Assembly (NCBI GenBank): GCA_947069175.1
Contig: CAMTDV010000013.1
Span: 16,879,412-16,943,411 of the forward strand
Length of the DNA stretch: 64,000 nucleotides
Direction of reading: 5' to 3'
Source: Scalesia atractyloides
Lineage: Eukaryota; Streptophyta; Magnoliopsida; Asterales; Asteraceae
This document shows, one piece after another, positions 12,014 through 24,448 of the stretch. Each line of letters starts with the position of its first letter. The first letter of the stretch is position 1. A model generated the notes under the pieces. It did no database searches, was not told the DNA's origin, and was given only the letters and a program-made list of their open reading frames with translations. Both the position numbers and the translations under genes were made by a program.

Positions 12014-14790
12014 TCATTTCGGGTCTGCGAAGAACGCATTAATGGATGGCATAATCTCGGGAGACTTGTTGCGCACAAACTTCCTTACCGCATGCTCTGC
12101 ATACCTTTCACCCTCCACAAAGTTCTCCAACACACCAGCACTTCTTTTTTCCTTGGTCACTCTGCATTTTTATGCCAAATATATAAAAATTAGCTTCAAG
12201 TACCGACGATTAAAGCACTTGCATTATAAATAAGAACCAAAACTGCAGAAAGTTGAAGCAAAAGCAAATGGATAATGGACTGGACAATGATCTAAGATAT
12301 CAGAAAGTTTGAACAATAATAGAGCAGCACGCACGCACACATATTGGTTACTAGAGGTCATTTAGCTTGAGTAGGATGCCAGGCTGTTTGAAAATGCTTA
12401 AAAAACAATATTACTATTTGTAGGTCATTCATGCATGTAAGTTATAACCCTTAAGTATCCAAACTCTCATATCAGGTCAGATGATCTTCGACTGATTATA
12501 TACCTTGAATGTTGTAAAAAAGGTCTAGAAGGCCAAGTACCCCCTGAGTAATCGCTACAACGTATATGTTGCCGAGGCGATATTCTTCAACTATGCCCAA
12601 TTACTTGAAATCGATTAAACGCAGTCAACCTCAGCAAAAACTGGGTCTAGTTGATCAACTCGAACCGAGTTTGACTTAAAAAATATAAAATATGATTCCT
12701 ATAAAAGAATACATATCATTTTTCAAGAAATTAAAATCAAGTTTTGAAATGCTTTACTATTTCAACTTTTTTTTATTTATATTGATATTAACGTATATAC
12801 ACCCCGCTTGCGGTACTTGCATATAATGTATATATGTGTGGGTGCTTGGGGGCAAAAGCAAAAGTGCACTAATTTTAACTTATTTTATTAATTTCGTGAA
12901 AATAACGTTAAAAGAGGGGGATGGTTAATCATGCATCATGTGGTGGCGTTGATAGCCGAAAGATAGGGGGATACATGCACTAATCGGCCTTTGTCTCAAT
13001 TGCTGAGTGTTATGTGCCTTATGTCCAAGGCTTGATGCAAAACTACTATCAAGCCGGAGGTCTCACTGGAAGCAGCCTCTCTATTCCGACGGGATAGAGG
13101 TAAGGTTGTCTACAACTTTGCTATTGGTGGGATTTACTGAGTATGATGATGATTTACGTATAGCGTGTTTTTCCCTCATTAAGGTGAAACATTAATTGTC
13201 ACTGAATTCTAAGAACAAGACTTAGAGAAAGGGGCATAAGAATGTATGAGTAAGGCATGCTAAGAAAAAATAATAGAGAAGAAGATAACTATTAGTCCTT
13301 GTGTGCAACAAAATTGTGAAGATCTCCAAGGTTTAATGTATGTCACATGAGATATTCAAAGTTAGAGATGATCTCCAAAACGAAAGAACCACAAGAAGCC
13401 AAACAAAACCTTACTAACACCGATTGTCGAAAACTTTTAAATTGTCTAAAATTGATAGAAAAACAAAGAAAGGGCCCTTCTCATCCACCATCCTTGAACC
13501 CAACAGATTGGCTCTGGTGAACTCTTCCATAGAACATTGTGAGGCATTTTCAACACATATTGAAAGCATCCTAACCTTACTGAAGTATATCAGTGTTAAG
13601 ATAAATCAATCATTATATGAAATATTAGGTTCTGTGATCGGTGAATGAGAAATTTGTAACCTAATCTAGTAATCTACAAATAATCATCTAATCATCTCAC
13701 TCTGATAATCTAGTAATCCACACACGCCTAAATTCTCAATAATGAATCATAAAACAATTAACAACCGCAATTTTCTAGTTCGCAGCTTGCAGATTCATAT
13801 ATACAACATATACAATACATCTGTGAGTAGAGATCGATACATACCTAACTTCAGGATTACCACTGATGTTCCGAACCAACTGCATTCCACAGATCCCAAC
13901 AGCAACGCCAACAGCAGCAAACAAAGGATAAACCTGTAAAATTCTCAGATCTATCAGACCGGATTTCCAAAACATCGCTCACAGTAACATCTTATATCTT
14001 TAGATCGTTTAACTTCAAGAACTATACAACCAATCACATTATATATTTGATATCATTTTATAGTTCTATCATTTTTATATGTAATTTTGTGATTACTTTG
14101 CGACAGGTCAGACACTCACACGACACTGTACGGTGGCCTAAGATGCTAAACACAAACACGACACGAAAACTTATTGTGTCATTTTTTTCCAAATACGAAC
14201 AACCTGTTTAGAAACAGATCAAATATCACATATCCTTAAACATATCACATATATTTAGGAAACCGTTTAGTGAAACAAAAATGGCAAAAAGTTCATAAAT
14301 GTCTTAACAATACATAATCCTTAAACATATTAATCCCTATAAATTTACACAAAAATCTGAAAAAGCCAAATCATAACATCTATTATAGCAGGTCACTAAC
14401 AGGTCTTAAACCTGTTTAGACACAAATATTATAATGTCCTAAGCGTGTCGACCTATTTAAAACACGAAACCTGTTAACAACATGTCGTTTTGTGTAGGGT
14501 TAACCGGTGATTGCCTGAAATTTCCGGCCCCACTTGTGATTACATATCACAAAATTACACATAAAAAGTGATAACGCTACACTAAATACTAATGAATATC
14601 TAAGACCAATAAATAAAACGATTACTTGTTACGATTCTTAAAGTTCTTACTTTACCAAATCCTATATGTGTGCATATGTATTCAAAGCCTAAAGAAAAGT
14701 GAAATCAGCAAAAAAAATAGAGAAAATAAAGAAAGATCGAAATCAACGAACCTCAGGCCTCAACCAACGGTTAAAGGTTGAAGACGCCAT
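12014..14790 (-). CDS. B12D: B12D-like protein (NADH-ubiquinone reductase MLRQ-subunit family)
   Basis: Three exons join cleanly on the minus strand: 14790-14752 (starts ATG), 13933-13845 and 12161-12014 (ends TGA). All introns are GT-AG (GTTCGT...ACAG and GTATGT...GCAG). The 91-residue product reads MASSTFNRWLRPE, VYPLFAAVGVAVGICGMQLV, then the GNPEVR, EKRSAGVLEN and SPEIMPSINAFFADPK motifs. This is the full length and layout of plant B12D proteins, with one N-terminal membrane helix (about residues 14-33) and a basic C-terminal part. The family is related to the complex I MLRQ/NDUFA4 subunit and is placed in mitochondria; members are induced in seeds, senescence and flooding. The frame is intact. 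The second intron (13844-12162) is long and repeat-rich. Confidence 0.95.
12960..13170 (+). repeat. Interspersed repeat fragment in B12D intron 2
   Basis: Contains AGGTCTCACTGGAAGCAGCC followed by a GGGATAGAGGTAAGG passage. This wording recurs near many plant genes and belongs to a dispersed repeat of uncertain class. No termini can be fixed here. Confidence 0.4.
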
Positions 14791-14874
14791 TGTTGAGACG
14801 TTACTTGGAGCACAAAAACGTTGCAAGAGAAACGTTCGCTGTAAATGGCGAAGATGGAGGAGACTCTGAATCGC

Positions 14875-14885
14875 CTTATATAAAG
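14875..14885 (-). promoter_or_regulatory. TATA box of B12D
   Basis: On the minus strand TTTATATAAGG lies about 85 bp upstream of the B12D ATG, a normal plant spacing allowing a short 5' UTR of about 55 bp. Confidence 0.65.
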
Positions 14886-14899
14886 ATGGGGAGAATCTT

Positions 14900-16430
14900 G
14901 TAAAATACCCCCTGATGTTTGGGGTTTTAACAAATTGCTCCCCTCATATGCGAAAAGTAGTTGTCTTTGTTGATTGCTTAGTAGTCAAAAGTCTAACCTC
15001 GAAGGAAGTGCCACCGCCCACAACTTCTGCAACTTGGATGGTTGTTGTTTCCGGAACAATTTTTTACGACAAATTTATATCACTAACGATCACAAGAGAA
15101 AACCTAATAAATATAGAAAAAACCTCTTTTGTATGAATCGAAACCCAGTACATATTAGTTTCAAAACCTTATCCTACCCCTAAGGTACTATTAGGCTATA
15201 AAGCCATAGACAAAAAGAAGATAAGTTTCCAGAATAATCTAACAATTGAATTGAATTCATTCTAAATATCAAATTAAGAATCCAAATGGGTGTAGCAGCG
15301 GTGTTGAAGGCGTTAAACTTTAAAAGAAACTGACGTCTGAACATTGATAAAAATAATTAAATCCTCACACATTACAACTAGGTCATTTATCATGTTTAGA
15401 ACTTTAAAAAATAATTGACGTGAACCTTGTATTGTGGCTTTATATAATAAAAACAAAACCGTTATAAAACTTCACTTCAAAACGTTGATAAAAAAAATGC
15501 ATAAACAGGAAATTCACTTAAATAGCCAAAAAACCAATTAAAGAGATTATTTTGTGAGCTGAAACATTTGAGAGATTATCACAATTCACAGCTCGACTTT
15601 TATTTAAAAATACAGCTCAAAATTATTTTTACAACTTTGGCATAGAAATTGAAAAGATTGCCTAACATATATGTTATAAAATGGTAGCGTGTACAAGCTA
15701 AATCGAGCATATCAGGATTTGGTGGTGAGCGGTACTGATTTGCTTGGCCAAAATCTAGATATGGGTCAAAAGTTGCGGCATCTTCCACTATGCTAAATTA
15801 GAGAAATTTTAAAAATTTTTAAAACATGTCACTGTTCATTTAACAGTGAATCTGAGACTATTGCAAAGGTTATATACTAGGGGCTTTGCTAAGTCAAGTA
15901 AGTGATACGTTGATGGCATGTAAACGGAGGGTTTTATTATTACTTTAAACATTGTGGAATAAAATCTTTAATAAAGCCTTCATTAAATATATAGAAAAAG
16001 GAATAAAGTAAATAAAACAAATCTGATTGACACCTTCTCCCCTTTAACGCTAAAAAAACAAATCTATCTTCTCCCCTTTAACGCTCGCCATTATGCCCTC
16101 ATATGGCAGAGCATGGTTCGTGTTGGATGCACCAGCTAAGGTGGCTGGGGGTGTTGCCCAACACTTTGCGGACTAATAGAGGGAGGGATTACAATCCTTA
16201 TCAATTTGGTTGGTCAGTGTACTAGCCTAAATAAATAGCTTTAACAAAAAAAAAACCAGCAAAAATAACAAAAAAAAGAACTAAAACTATAAAAAAAAAA
16301 AAAGCAAGAAAACCGTTACCAAAACAAAATATAGAGTTAAAAGTAAAATACCATAAAAAACAAAAGGTTAAATAAAAACAAACCAGAAAAACGAAGAAGG
16401 AAAAACCAAAAGCATAACAACCATTCAAAA
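14900..16430. other. Intergenic region upstream of B12D
   Basis: AT-rich intergenic DNA between the B12D promoter and the SINE at 16444. I find no conserved ORF; the open frames here lack recognisable motifs. A-rich runs at 16240-16420 may be older retroposon tails. Confidence 0.5.
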
Positions 16431-16443
16431 AGCTACCCACAAA

Positions 16444-16534
16444 GCGATTCTTGATAGCCCAGGTGGTTGGTAAATTGTGTTATGACGTTCTGGCGTATGC
16501 GCGGGTTCGATCCCCGACCATCCCTTAAAAAAAT
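16444..16534 (+). mobile_element. Short tRNA-derived SINE with perfect 13-bp target duplication
   Basis: A 91-bp insert is flanked by the identical direct repeat AGCTACCCACAAA at 16431-16443 and 16535-16547. It has a pol III box A-like TAGCCCAGGTGGTTGG (16455-16470), a box B GGGTTCGATCCCC (16503-16515) about 33 bp further on, and an A-rich end (16527-16533) directly before the right duplication. That is the architecture of a minimal SINE, or of a reverse-transcribed tRNA-like RNA, with almost no body beyond the tRNA-like head. Confidence 0.8.
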
Positions 16535-16547
16535 AGCTACCCACAAA

Positions 16548-17763
16548 ACAAAAACACCAAAAACAAAAGATACAATCAAAAAGCTAATCAAATTTAGATT
16601 TGTTCCCTTTATGCACTGAAATGTGTTAAAAGACCAGTAGATTACAACATGATACAACACAACATCCATACTAGTCTTGCAGTTACTGACATAAGAAAAT
16701 ATGTTTCACAAGGCAATAAAAATTTGAGAGATGATAAATAAACTCATTCTGTGGCCAAATAAAATGTCAGATTACATAATTGTATTCAACATCAACTGGG
16801 GTAAGTAAGCTCTGTACAACACCCAGCATACCCCTTTCATGGAGCAAGAGCTTTCCTATTTCTCAAGAAAAAAAAACCCCTTCTTCCCACCTTTATCGGC
16901 ATTACAACTTTATCGGCTGACCGCAAAAAAAGCTACAACTCTATTGGGGACATGAACGTTACAGAAAAGGAAAAAAACAAACACAGACAAATGAGTATTT
17001 TGTGTTGGGGTATGTCATCAACAGAAGCAATTAGACGAGCGAAACCTCAATTGTAACATGAATTCTCCAAACGCATATTTACACAATTGATGGTGCGTAT
17101 CTCATTGTTTGTATGAACTTCAAATGCAATTGTTCCTAAAGTAGCACTTTTTTTCTGAGCTGATATATGCCGGCAAGATCCTACGACATAACAAAAAGGA
17201 TATAATTTCTTTTTTGGTTCAAGAGATCCCAATGTCATCATTGAAGGCGGTGTTAGAAAGCGATTGTGTGTGTGTGTCTCTCTATACATATATATTACAC
17301 GCTTAATGATTCCAAAATGAGTGATTCCTTCATATGGTAACTAGCAAGTAGTGTGTTTAAATGGGACATTTTTAGTTCGGGTTAAAACAGGTCAGGTCCA
17401 GTTGGGTCAGGCAGAGGTTTTAACTCGGTGCATACACCCAAACACTTTTTGTCTATATTTTAAAGACTAGTAATCTAAATCACCTAATAAAAAGTTTAAA
17501 GGTTGTATGCATTGAAAATAGACTTAGGATGACATTAAACCCCTTATGGTTAAAATTTGACTTGACTCGTTTACCCTTTTTATAAACGCAATCCAAAAGC
17601 CCACTCAAAAGCACACGGGTTGAAATTGAAGGGGATTATCGACATTGGTCCAAAATTTGGATGTTGCAATTTTCATGAGACAGACAATGTATTTTAACAG
17701 AGCATTAGAGTAATTCAAAATTCAAATGAACAAAAGATGTAGTACCTTAAATGGCATTGAGAG
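16548..17763. other. Probable 3' UTR and downstream region of the SIN3-like gene
   Basis: No recognisable protein is coded here. A minus-strand open stretch at 17047-17289 has no family features. The part next to 17764 is presumably 3' UTR of the SIN3-like transcript; I could not fix a polyadenylation site. Confidence 0.4.
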
Positions 17764-18529
17764 CTACTGTGTAGAGATTTCTAGGAATCTGTGAAACCGC
17801 TGTATTTTTCTCTGGCATTGCTATACGATGATGATGATGATGATCTGCATGCGGTGATTTTTCGTCTTTTTCTTTTCCCACGTATGAAGAAATCTACTGT
17901 ATCAAGTACGTAAGAGATCTGCCAGCACTCAACTGATTAAAATTCAGAAAGCAGATAAAGATTTATCAATGGATACAACATGCTACCAGGACGGTTTTTG
18001 TTGCAGACAATATATAATCAAATTAATTAATGAAACAATTACTGTAAACTACATAACATGCAAATTGTTACGGTCAAAATAGTATGAAATGATTAGATTC
18101 AATTCGTAAAGCAAACAGAGCTTATCCATATAACTATGTAGATTCTACTCGAGATTTCTTACCACTTTTTGTGTTATTTCTTAGCTTATTTGCCAGAGCC
18201 TATCGATTCATGACTTGAAAGTAGTCGCATGTCTTTCTGTTGGTAACTTAACTCAGTAACAGGACAATGGTGCGTTATCATGGGGTACGATAACCATTTT
18301 AATGATTAGGCGTAGTGGGCCTCGGCCCATTTAAACATACCAAAAACCATCTCTTTAAGTGGAGATTCTAAACCATTGGATTAAATGGATCTCTGTAAAC
18401 TAGATAACACAATAGCATAATCATGGGTAAGATCCGGGATTAAATCACATAAAGTTATTCTATTAAAAAGCAAACAAATCATATCCCATTAGTGAATTGG
18501 AATCGACACTGATTCGTGGTTGTATTTTG

Positions 18530-19345
18530 TGAGCTTTAGCGTGTACACGGGATTTCTTTACCGCTTTTATCATTGTGTTATAAATTTAGGTCCATAGTTC
18601 ATTAATACAGAACATATTTAGGTGAAGGCATAGTTATTAATAGCGCTCATAGTGGGCACTATAGCGAATAGCATAGCGTAGCATTCATGTGTTGCTATTT
18701 GATTTTGGCACCTCCATAGCGGGCATAGCGGGATTTTAGGTTTTTTTTTTTTTTTTCTTCTTCTGCTTTAATGTACGGGATTTTATAGGTATAAAATAGC
18801 AGGATTTTAGGTTTTTTTGTTGTTAAGATACATATAAAACAGCTTATCGTGGATATAATATACGTATAAAATATTTCTAAAAGTTTCTCCTAGTGTGTCG
18901 CTAAACATAAAACATATAAAATATCGCTATGTAGCATACATGTAGCTTGTCGCTATCGTCCGCTATTCGCTATTAATAACTACGTGAAGGATACTCAACA
19001 CCACACCTCAAGCCCAAAATCATAGGCTAGCCCAATAACCCTCAAAAAAACTTAAAACCATGGTGAATTTAATTAGTAGCCACAACTTAAGGTTTATAAG
19101 CATCTATCATGCAAGACCAGTTTTGATCTGTAGCTTCTACACGAGATTCCTTACCATTTTTTCATCATGTTATAAATTTAGGTCCAAAGTTCATTGATAC
19201 CAAACGTAAGTGAAGGATACTGAACACCTCAAGCCCAAAATAAAAGGCTAGCTCGTTAACCCTCATATAAACGTAAGCCATGGTGGATTTCATTAGTAGC
19301 TCACAACTTAAGGCTTATAAGCATCTATCATGTGAGACCGATTCT
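18530..19345. repeat. Imperfect duplication in the last intron of the SIN3-like gene
   Basis: The wording TTATAAATTTAGGTCCA, then GTGAAGGATACT, CAAGCCCAAAAT and TTATAAGCATCTATCATG occurs twice, at about 18580-19110 (split by the MITE) and 19170-19335. This is an old tandem duplication or a dispersed repeat inserted twice. Confidence 0.6.
18632..18983. mobile_element. MITE with TIR TAGTTATTAATAGCG
   Basis: The perfect 15-bp inverted termini TAGTTATTAATAGCG bound about 350 bp rich in 'atagcg' words. GTGAAGG occurs on both outer flanks, suggesting an 8-9 bp target duplication. It interrupts a local sequence duplication in the last intron of the SIN3-like gene. Confidence 0.75.
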
Positions 19346-19461
19346 ATCCATGTTTTTCCATCCTTAAATCATCATATTTTATGAAACAAATATAAAACAT
19401 CAGCCCAACATTTTTAATTGCAAAACAGTAAACCTAAAAATTCATTATTATCACACCTAAT

Positions 19462-19857
19462 CTGTGCAGTTAATGTGGTAAAAAATCGGATATCGGTCAA
19501 CGACGGATATTTGAAATATCGGTGACCGATATTTGAGATACAGGTTATCGCGTGGGATATCGGTAATTGTAATATCATGCAAAATTTATATATACAGCAA
19601 TTTATCACTAACAATTCAGTATACTCTCCTCCCATTAATAAATTAACCTTTTGCCACTTGCAAAACACTAACAATTGTAGCAAGTAGGAACTAATTAAGA
19701 CTCAAAACACTAACAGCAGCAATAAGAAGAAAGCGAATGGTAGAACTAAGAAGAAAGGTACTGATATCGGGAAAATCGGTGATATATCGGTCCATTGTCG
19801 GTACCGATATTTTACATGGGGACCGATAACCAATATATCACCGATATTAACCGCATA
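19462..19857. mobile_element. ATATCGG-rich MITE, copy 1
   Basis: The ends are inverted versions of a CTATGCGGTTAAT-type terminus (left CTGTGCAGTTAAT, right ATTAACCGCATAG). The 15-bp word ATTATCACACCTAAT is found immediately left of it and two bases to its right. Many ATATCGG and CGATAT words fill both halves. A homologous copy lies at 33233-33766. Confidence 0.7.
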
Positions 19858-19985
19858 GATATTATCACACCTAATACATGCATGCTTTCACAAGTTTCTC
19901 GCCTGGTCCATAAGGGTTTCACCCATGGTTGTTAAAATCTCAATCTTGTTCTTAAGATCTAATATCAATTTTATGGTTTTGTCTA

Positions 19986-20659
19986 TGTGACATCGACCTC
20001 TCATACCACCAATATTGTCCGTTTTGCCCCTGATTTGTTTTTTGTTGCTCGGTGGAAACCTCAAGGTCACCCATCCTGGTACTACTCCCGCCTAAGCACG
20101 CTTAACGACGAAGTTTCATCTACTCCACAACCAATGCGTCCAAAACGCGTTGGTGATATTTGAGGCGGGGCATGTCTTATGAAACAAGGATCTCTCCTAG
20201 CCATGACCGATGTAGGATTTAACTAAGGTATTACAATCACCCTTGCCCCACCATCCCAATCTGGGATGTGGGATTTGCCAGAGGTGTTCTCATGAACACC
20301 CCCGGGACTCGTCATTCTCGATAAGGTTTGTCCCACCATCTCGACTGACACATAGTGGCTCTCTCTCTCTAAAACCATTTGTCACATTCAGCCCATCATA
20401 CCATTGATATTGTATGCTTTGCACCTAATGGGTTGCCTATCCAGGAGATCACAGATTTGTTTTAAGTTGCTTGTTGGAAACTTCCCAGGAGGTCTCTTGG
20501 TAAGACTCCCACCTAAGCACACTTAACTGCGAAATTTCATCTTTGCTCCACAACCAATAGGCCCAAAAACACATTAGTGATATTTGAGGTGTGGCATGTC
20601 TTATGAACCAAGAATCTCTCCTGGCTACAACTAATGTGGGATTTGCATAAGGTGTTACA
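19986..20659 (-). mobile_element. Cassandra TRIM element with 5S rRNA-like LTRs
   Basis: Two direct repeats, 19986-20235 and 20380-20659, both start TGTGAC/TGTCAC and end TTACA. Each carries, on the minus strand, a 5S rRNA-like segment (20050-20160 and about 20465-20545); the first keeps GGTCACCCATCC and GCCTAAGCACGCTTAAC, the reverse complement of the conserved 5S core. The internal part is only about 145 bp, with CTTGCCCCACC after the left LTR (polypurine tract on the minus strand) and GGCTCTCTCTCTCTAAAACCA before the right one, a decayed complement of the usual primer site. This is the defining layout of Cassandra. Confidence 0.88.
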
Positions 20660-20699
20660 ATCCAACGAAAACGTATAGGTCTTGCCTAATATCTCCGCA

Positions 20700-21600
20700 A
20701 GCATACAATCTTGGTCGTAAGATCTAATTTGCCTTAATGTTTAAAGTTTGAACATTTTGTGAATTTGATGTACATCTGTACGATCTTTTATATGGATTAC
20801 CATATAAATGATAACAGTTAAAACACGACATTTAAGTAGGATCTTAAGATCTTGATTCGAACTTGTTATCCTAAACTCCCAATCTTACACAAAAAAAGAA
20901 AAACAATCTCCGAGTAAGATCTAGATCTTGACAAAATTGGTTTCACCTCTTATTCTAACGTTAGTTCTAATTTAGCATCTTATAGACTCGTAATAATTTC
21001 GTTAAAACGTCCCAACTAGATGGAGATAACATTTTTGTGGGGGTAGTTTTATAAAAAAATTAGTTAGAAACAACGTGAGCAAATTTACGACTTTATTTAG
21101 TTAGAAACAAATGCAACTAGTAGTAGTGTTTCATGACTTCATTAATGAACAGAAAACTAAGAGTCCCACTATTTGGTCCCATATTTGTTTATTATCACCT
21201 AGAATTAGCATGATTTTTTGAAAAAAAATCCATAGCCCACTTGTCAACTTAAAGCTCCAACAGATAAGAGAACGGGTACATGCAAGTTAAATAAATATAC
21301 ATTTAGGACCCATGGCCCGTGAGATCAACCGTGTCACACTTATTTTTCACCTAGTAACCCATAACACCCTAAAAGGTTCACTTTGTATGAATATTTTTTT
21401 TATGTAATTGTAAGATCACAAGCAAATACTTTCCTCCACTAATGAAGGTTCCTTGTTTTGTTTATATCTTTCACAAGCAGTTATAATCTTGGATTCAAAA
21501 ATTTGGGAGGCGAGAGCTTCACGTACGCGAGACTTCATGTATTCATGTGATATTTATAAATTATTTCTAGACTATGTTTTACTAATTGTTAATCCTTGAA
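20700..21600. other. Non-coding part of the last intron of the SIN3-like gene
   Basis: AT-rich intron DNA. I see no ORF with family features and no clear terminal repeats. Confidence 0.4.
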
Positions 21601-21822
21601 CACCCAAAGTTTAGAGAACAAAAACAATGAATGTCTATTTACAATCTAAGAAGCTATACATACAACCTAAAGAAGCTTCAAACCTAGACACACTTTGCCA
21701 AAAGCAACCTAGATATATGTACTAACAAGCTATATGTATATAATAAAAAGCAACATGTACAATCTACGTAAGCTTCAAACCCAAACACAATATTTGCCAA
21801 AAGCAACCGAACTATATGTACA

Positions 21823-23010
21823 ACTGAAGAAACACAAGTCTAATCGGGTAGATTAGACGAATGCTCAACCGGGTGTGGAGTAATCCGATCTTCACAAGCT
21901 CTAAATCTTGGCGAATCCGCAAAGCTAACACCGTGAGACTCGTTACGAGAAGGGGGTGGGGAGTTCTCTCGTGTAACCACCCTCCGGCGTAAGATTAAGT
22001 ATTTGCTTTTAGAGAGAATAAGTGTAAGTGAGAGTGAAACCAGAGAATGTGGAAATCATTTCACCTTAGATGGAGTGGGATATTTATAGTGGGATAGATG
22101 TTGAGTTGAGACGTCGCTATCAAGATATCCATTTGGTCCGATAGGTCCCCTCTGCTCTGACAGTTAGGTGGTGTTTGTTTTTCTAAAAAAGATCTGCGCA
22201 GGCTCTTCTGTCTGCGCCACGCAGACCAGCGTAGACATTGCCATCTGTAGGCTGTTTTTCCAAAGACATTTCATTAAAAAACGTATGTGCGAGCTCTTCT
22301 TGGTGCAGACTTGGCCCAGCCACTTCTAACATCTTCTAAGGTCTGCAGAAGGTTAAACACCACCACCCACACACCACCCGCCGTCTACCACCTCCACCAC
22401 CACTCACCCACCACCACCACCAGTTTATTTTAGAAGTCTACACACGTTAAAAGAACAAACAGCCTTCTTGTAGACTGTAGAGGTTTGGTCCACCTCTTCT
22501 TCTACAGATGTCTGTAGATGTGGACCGCAGACTGCAGACATTTAACCACTTAAAAAAACAACACCTTAGTGTCCGCAGAGGTGGGAGTACATCCGCAAGC
22601 TCTTATTAGCCACTGCAGCTTCAGGTAGGAGTACATCCGCAAGCTCTTATTCTCCTATGTCAACCCTTAGTGGTGGTTTAGGAGGATATGAATCCGCAGC
22701 ATGTGATTGGCCAAATGTCTTGGTCACATGTACCTGGAGTCTCCTCTACAATCAATCACTAGTGGAGCTCACCTGGTATAGCCATCCGCGGACTGTGATT
22801 GGCTACATGTCACTTACCTCTTGTACTGTTTGTCTCCTTCGTGATGGCATATCACCACGTGGCGGGTGGCGCCCGCGGATGACTTGTCAAGGTTAGTTGG
22901 TTGTTTCTTGGGTTGGATATGGGTTTCACCCGGACCAGCGGGGGGTCCGATACCATATCTCTTCAAAAACCAATGAAGGTATATGTTCAATCAAAGAAAT
23001 TATAGGTACA
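21823..23010 (-). mobile_element. LTR-like insertion, boundaries uncertain
   Basis: On the minus strand a TATA-like ACTATAAATATCCC (about 22080-22095) is followed by a leader and a GCCGGAGGGTGGTTACACG passage, which resembles the R/U5 part of plant LTRs. The word ATGTACAACT lies on both sides (about 21814-21823 and 23009-23018) and could be a target duplication. No partner LTR is present, so it would be a solo LTR. A Tourist-like MITE sits inside it. Confidence 0.4.
22167..22565. mobile_element. Tourist-like MITE (PIF/Harbinger type)
   Basis: The ends GGTGGTGTTTGTTTTT and AAAAAAACAACACC are imperfect inverted repeats, and both are flanked by TTA (22164-22166 and 22566-22568), the 3-bp target preference of PIF/Harbinger elements. 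The inside contains several diverged 'tctgcaga' words. Confidence 0.75.
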
Positions 23011-23019
23011 TGTACAACT

Positions 23020-24190
23020 ATTTTGGCCTTAAACCCAAAAGCAACTCACGCACAAGCACATTTTTTTTCTTTAATCCAATGTAAACTAGTACACTCAAAA
23101 CTCACTGCACAAAGAAGCTCCCTCTCATCCTTAATTTTTTCTTACAACTCCAAAGCGAAAACGGAAGAATCAAGGTAGAGATCTGTGATCGATATCTGCC
23201 TATTTGGTAAGTAAAAAAGTAAGAACATGAAGACAAAAACAAAGAGATCTGAAGAACAAACATAAACCTGAGCTTCATAATGAAGTGCCGCCTCATGCAA
23301 AAGAATGGCGCCGCAAGCCGCTTCACAGGATAGCCTCGCTTCACAAACTCTGAAGCCATTTCCAAATTACCTCTAACGTTCATGCCTGAGGGTCGGCTTT
23401 TTAAACCAATATTATCCTCCAATTTAGTATGTCAATAGACCTAATTAGTTAACGCTTGATATAGTCATTTGGCAGGCACTATCAAGGAGTAACACTACTA
23501 CACTACAATAATTGATGAATCAACACAAAAGACGACGAACCAATGCGTTGTGGACCTGTGGCATAGTGAACATTTACATGGCTAGACCCACGTAGCCTTT
23601 AGAAGAAGAAACAATTTTATAAGCCCATATAGACTAATCAATTGTGAAGTTTCCCAGGTTATGTCTTTAACAGGAAATTCAAGCATTCATCTAATTTTTG
23701 TGAAGATTTTTACCATTTTATGTACTAAATCCTCTATAGCTCTACTTAACTTCAGATACATAAAGGATATCCAAAAGTACTAGTATAATCTTACTAGGCA
23801 GAAGCAGTTACACAATTAAAAGACAATATGGTTTTTATAAAGCCAAAGAAAATTTGTTCCAAAGTTTCTTAAGATAAGAAATAGGATTTAAAACAATGCA
23901 ATAAGAAAAGTAGATAGGAAATATCAAGTTTGCCACTAAATAACAATGACTCTGTTACGTCATTTTATAGTTTGTGTCCAGAATAAGAATCATTTATTTC
24001 AGGAGTGTGTGGTGAGACAATCTTGATTCTGCAACAAATAGATAGAAGCAAGTTTTAAGGACCAAGGATGCACAAATTAAAGAATGGCGTACTCTGGAAC
24101 AACGAATAAAGCAGCAGATGCCTTTTGCAATTTTAATAGATGCAAGAAAAAAGCATAATACTTATGGAATTAGCATAAAAAGAAAGAAAT
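23020..24190. other. Non-coding part of the last intron of the SIN3-like gene
   Basis: No family-like ORF is seen. The minus-strand open stretch 23102-23422 reads a protein without recognisable motif and is most likely chance. Confidence 0.4.
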
Positions 24191-24448
24191 GCCAATGATA
24201 ACACGTACCTTCGACGAGCAGCAAGACATCTTATACTCCAAACCATTGACCACATTAACACCTTCCATCGCAACAGACATCGCAGAAGATTCATCCATGT
24301 CTGAGAATTGGCGTTTACTTCTGCGTAAAGTTAGAATTATATTATCATTAGAAAATAAACTGACTTTTGCATCCTGTCAAACTCAAGAATGCTCATATAG
24401 AAGTGTTAAATCATATTCCATGATAATAGGTTCAGTTTTTTCTAATTT

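Noticed and set aside
20050..20160. 5S rRNA gene on the minus strand.
   Set aside because: Only part of 5S is preserved and it repeats in the second LTR of a Cassandra element, so it is not a true 5S locus.
23102..23422. 106-codon minus-strand ORF in the last SIN3-like intron, considered as an extra exon.
   Set aside because: SIN3 homology joins the exon ending at 24209 directly to 17918 in phase, and this ORF has no SIN3 similarity.
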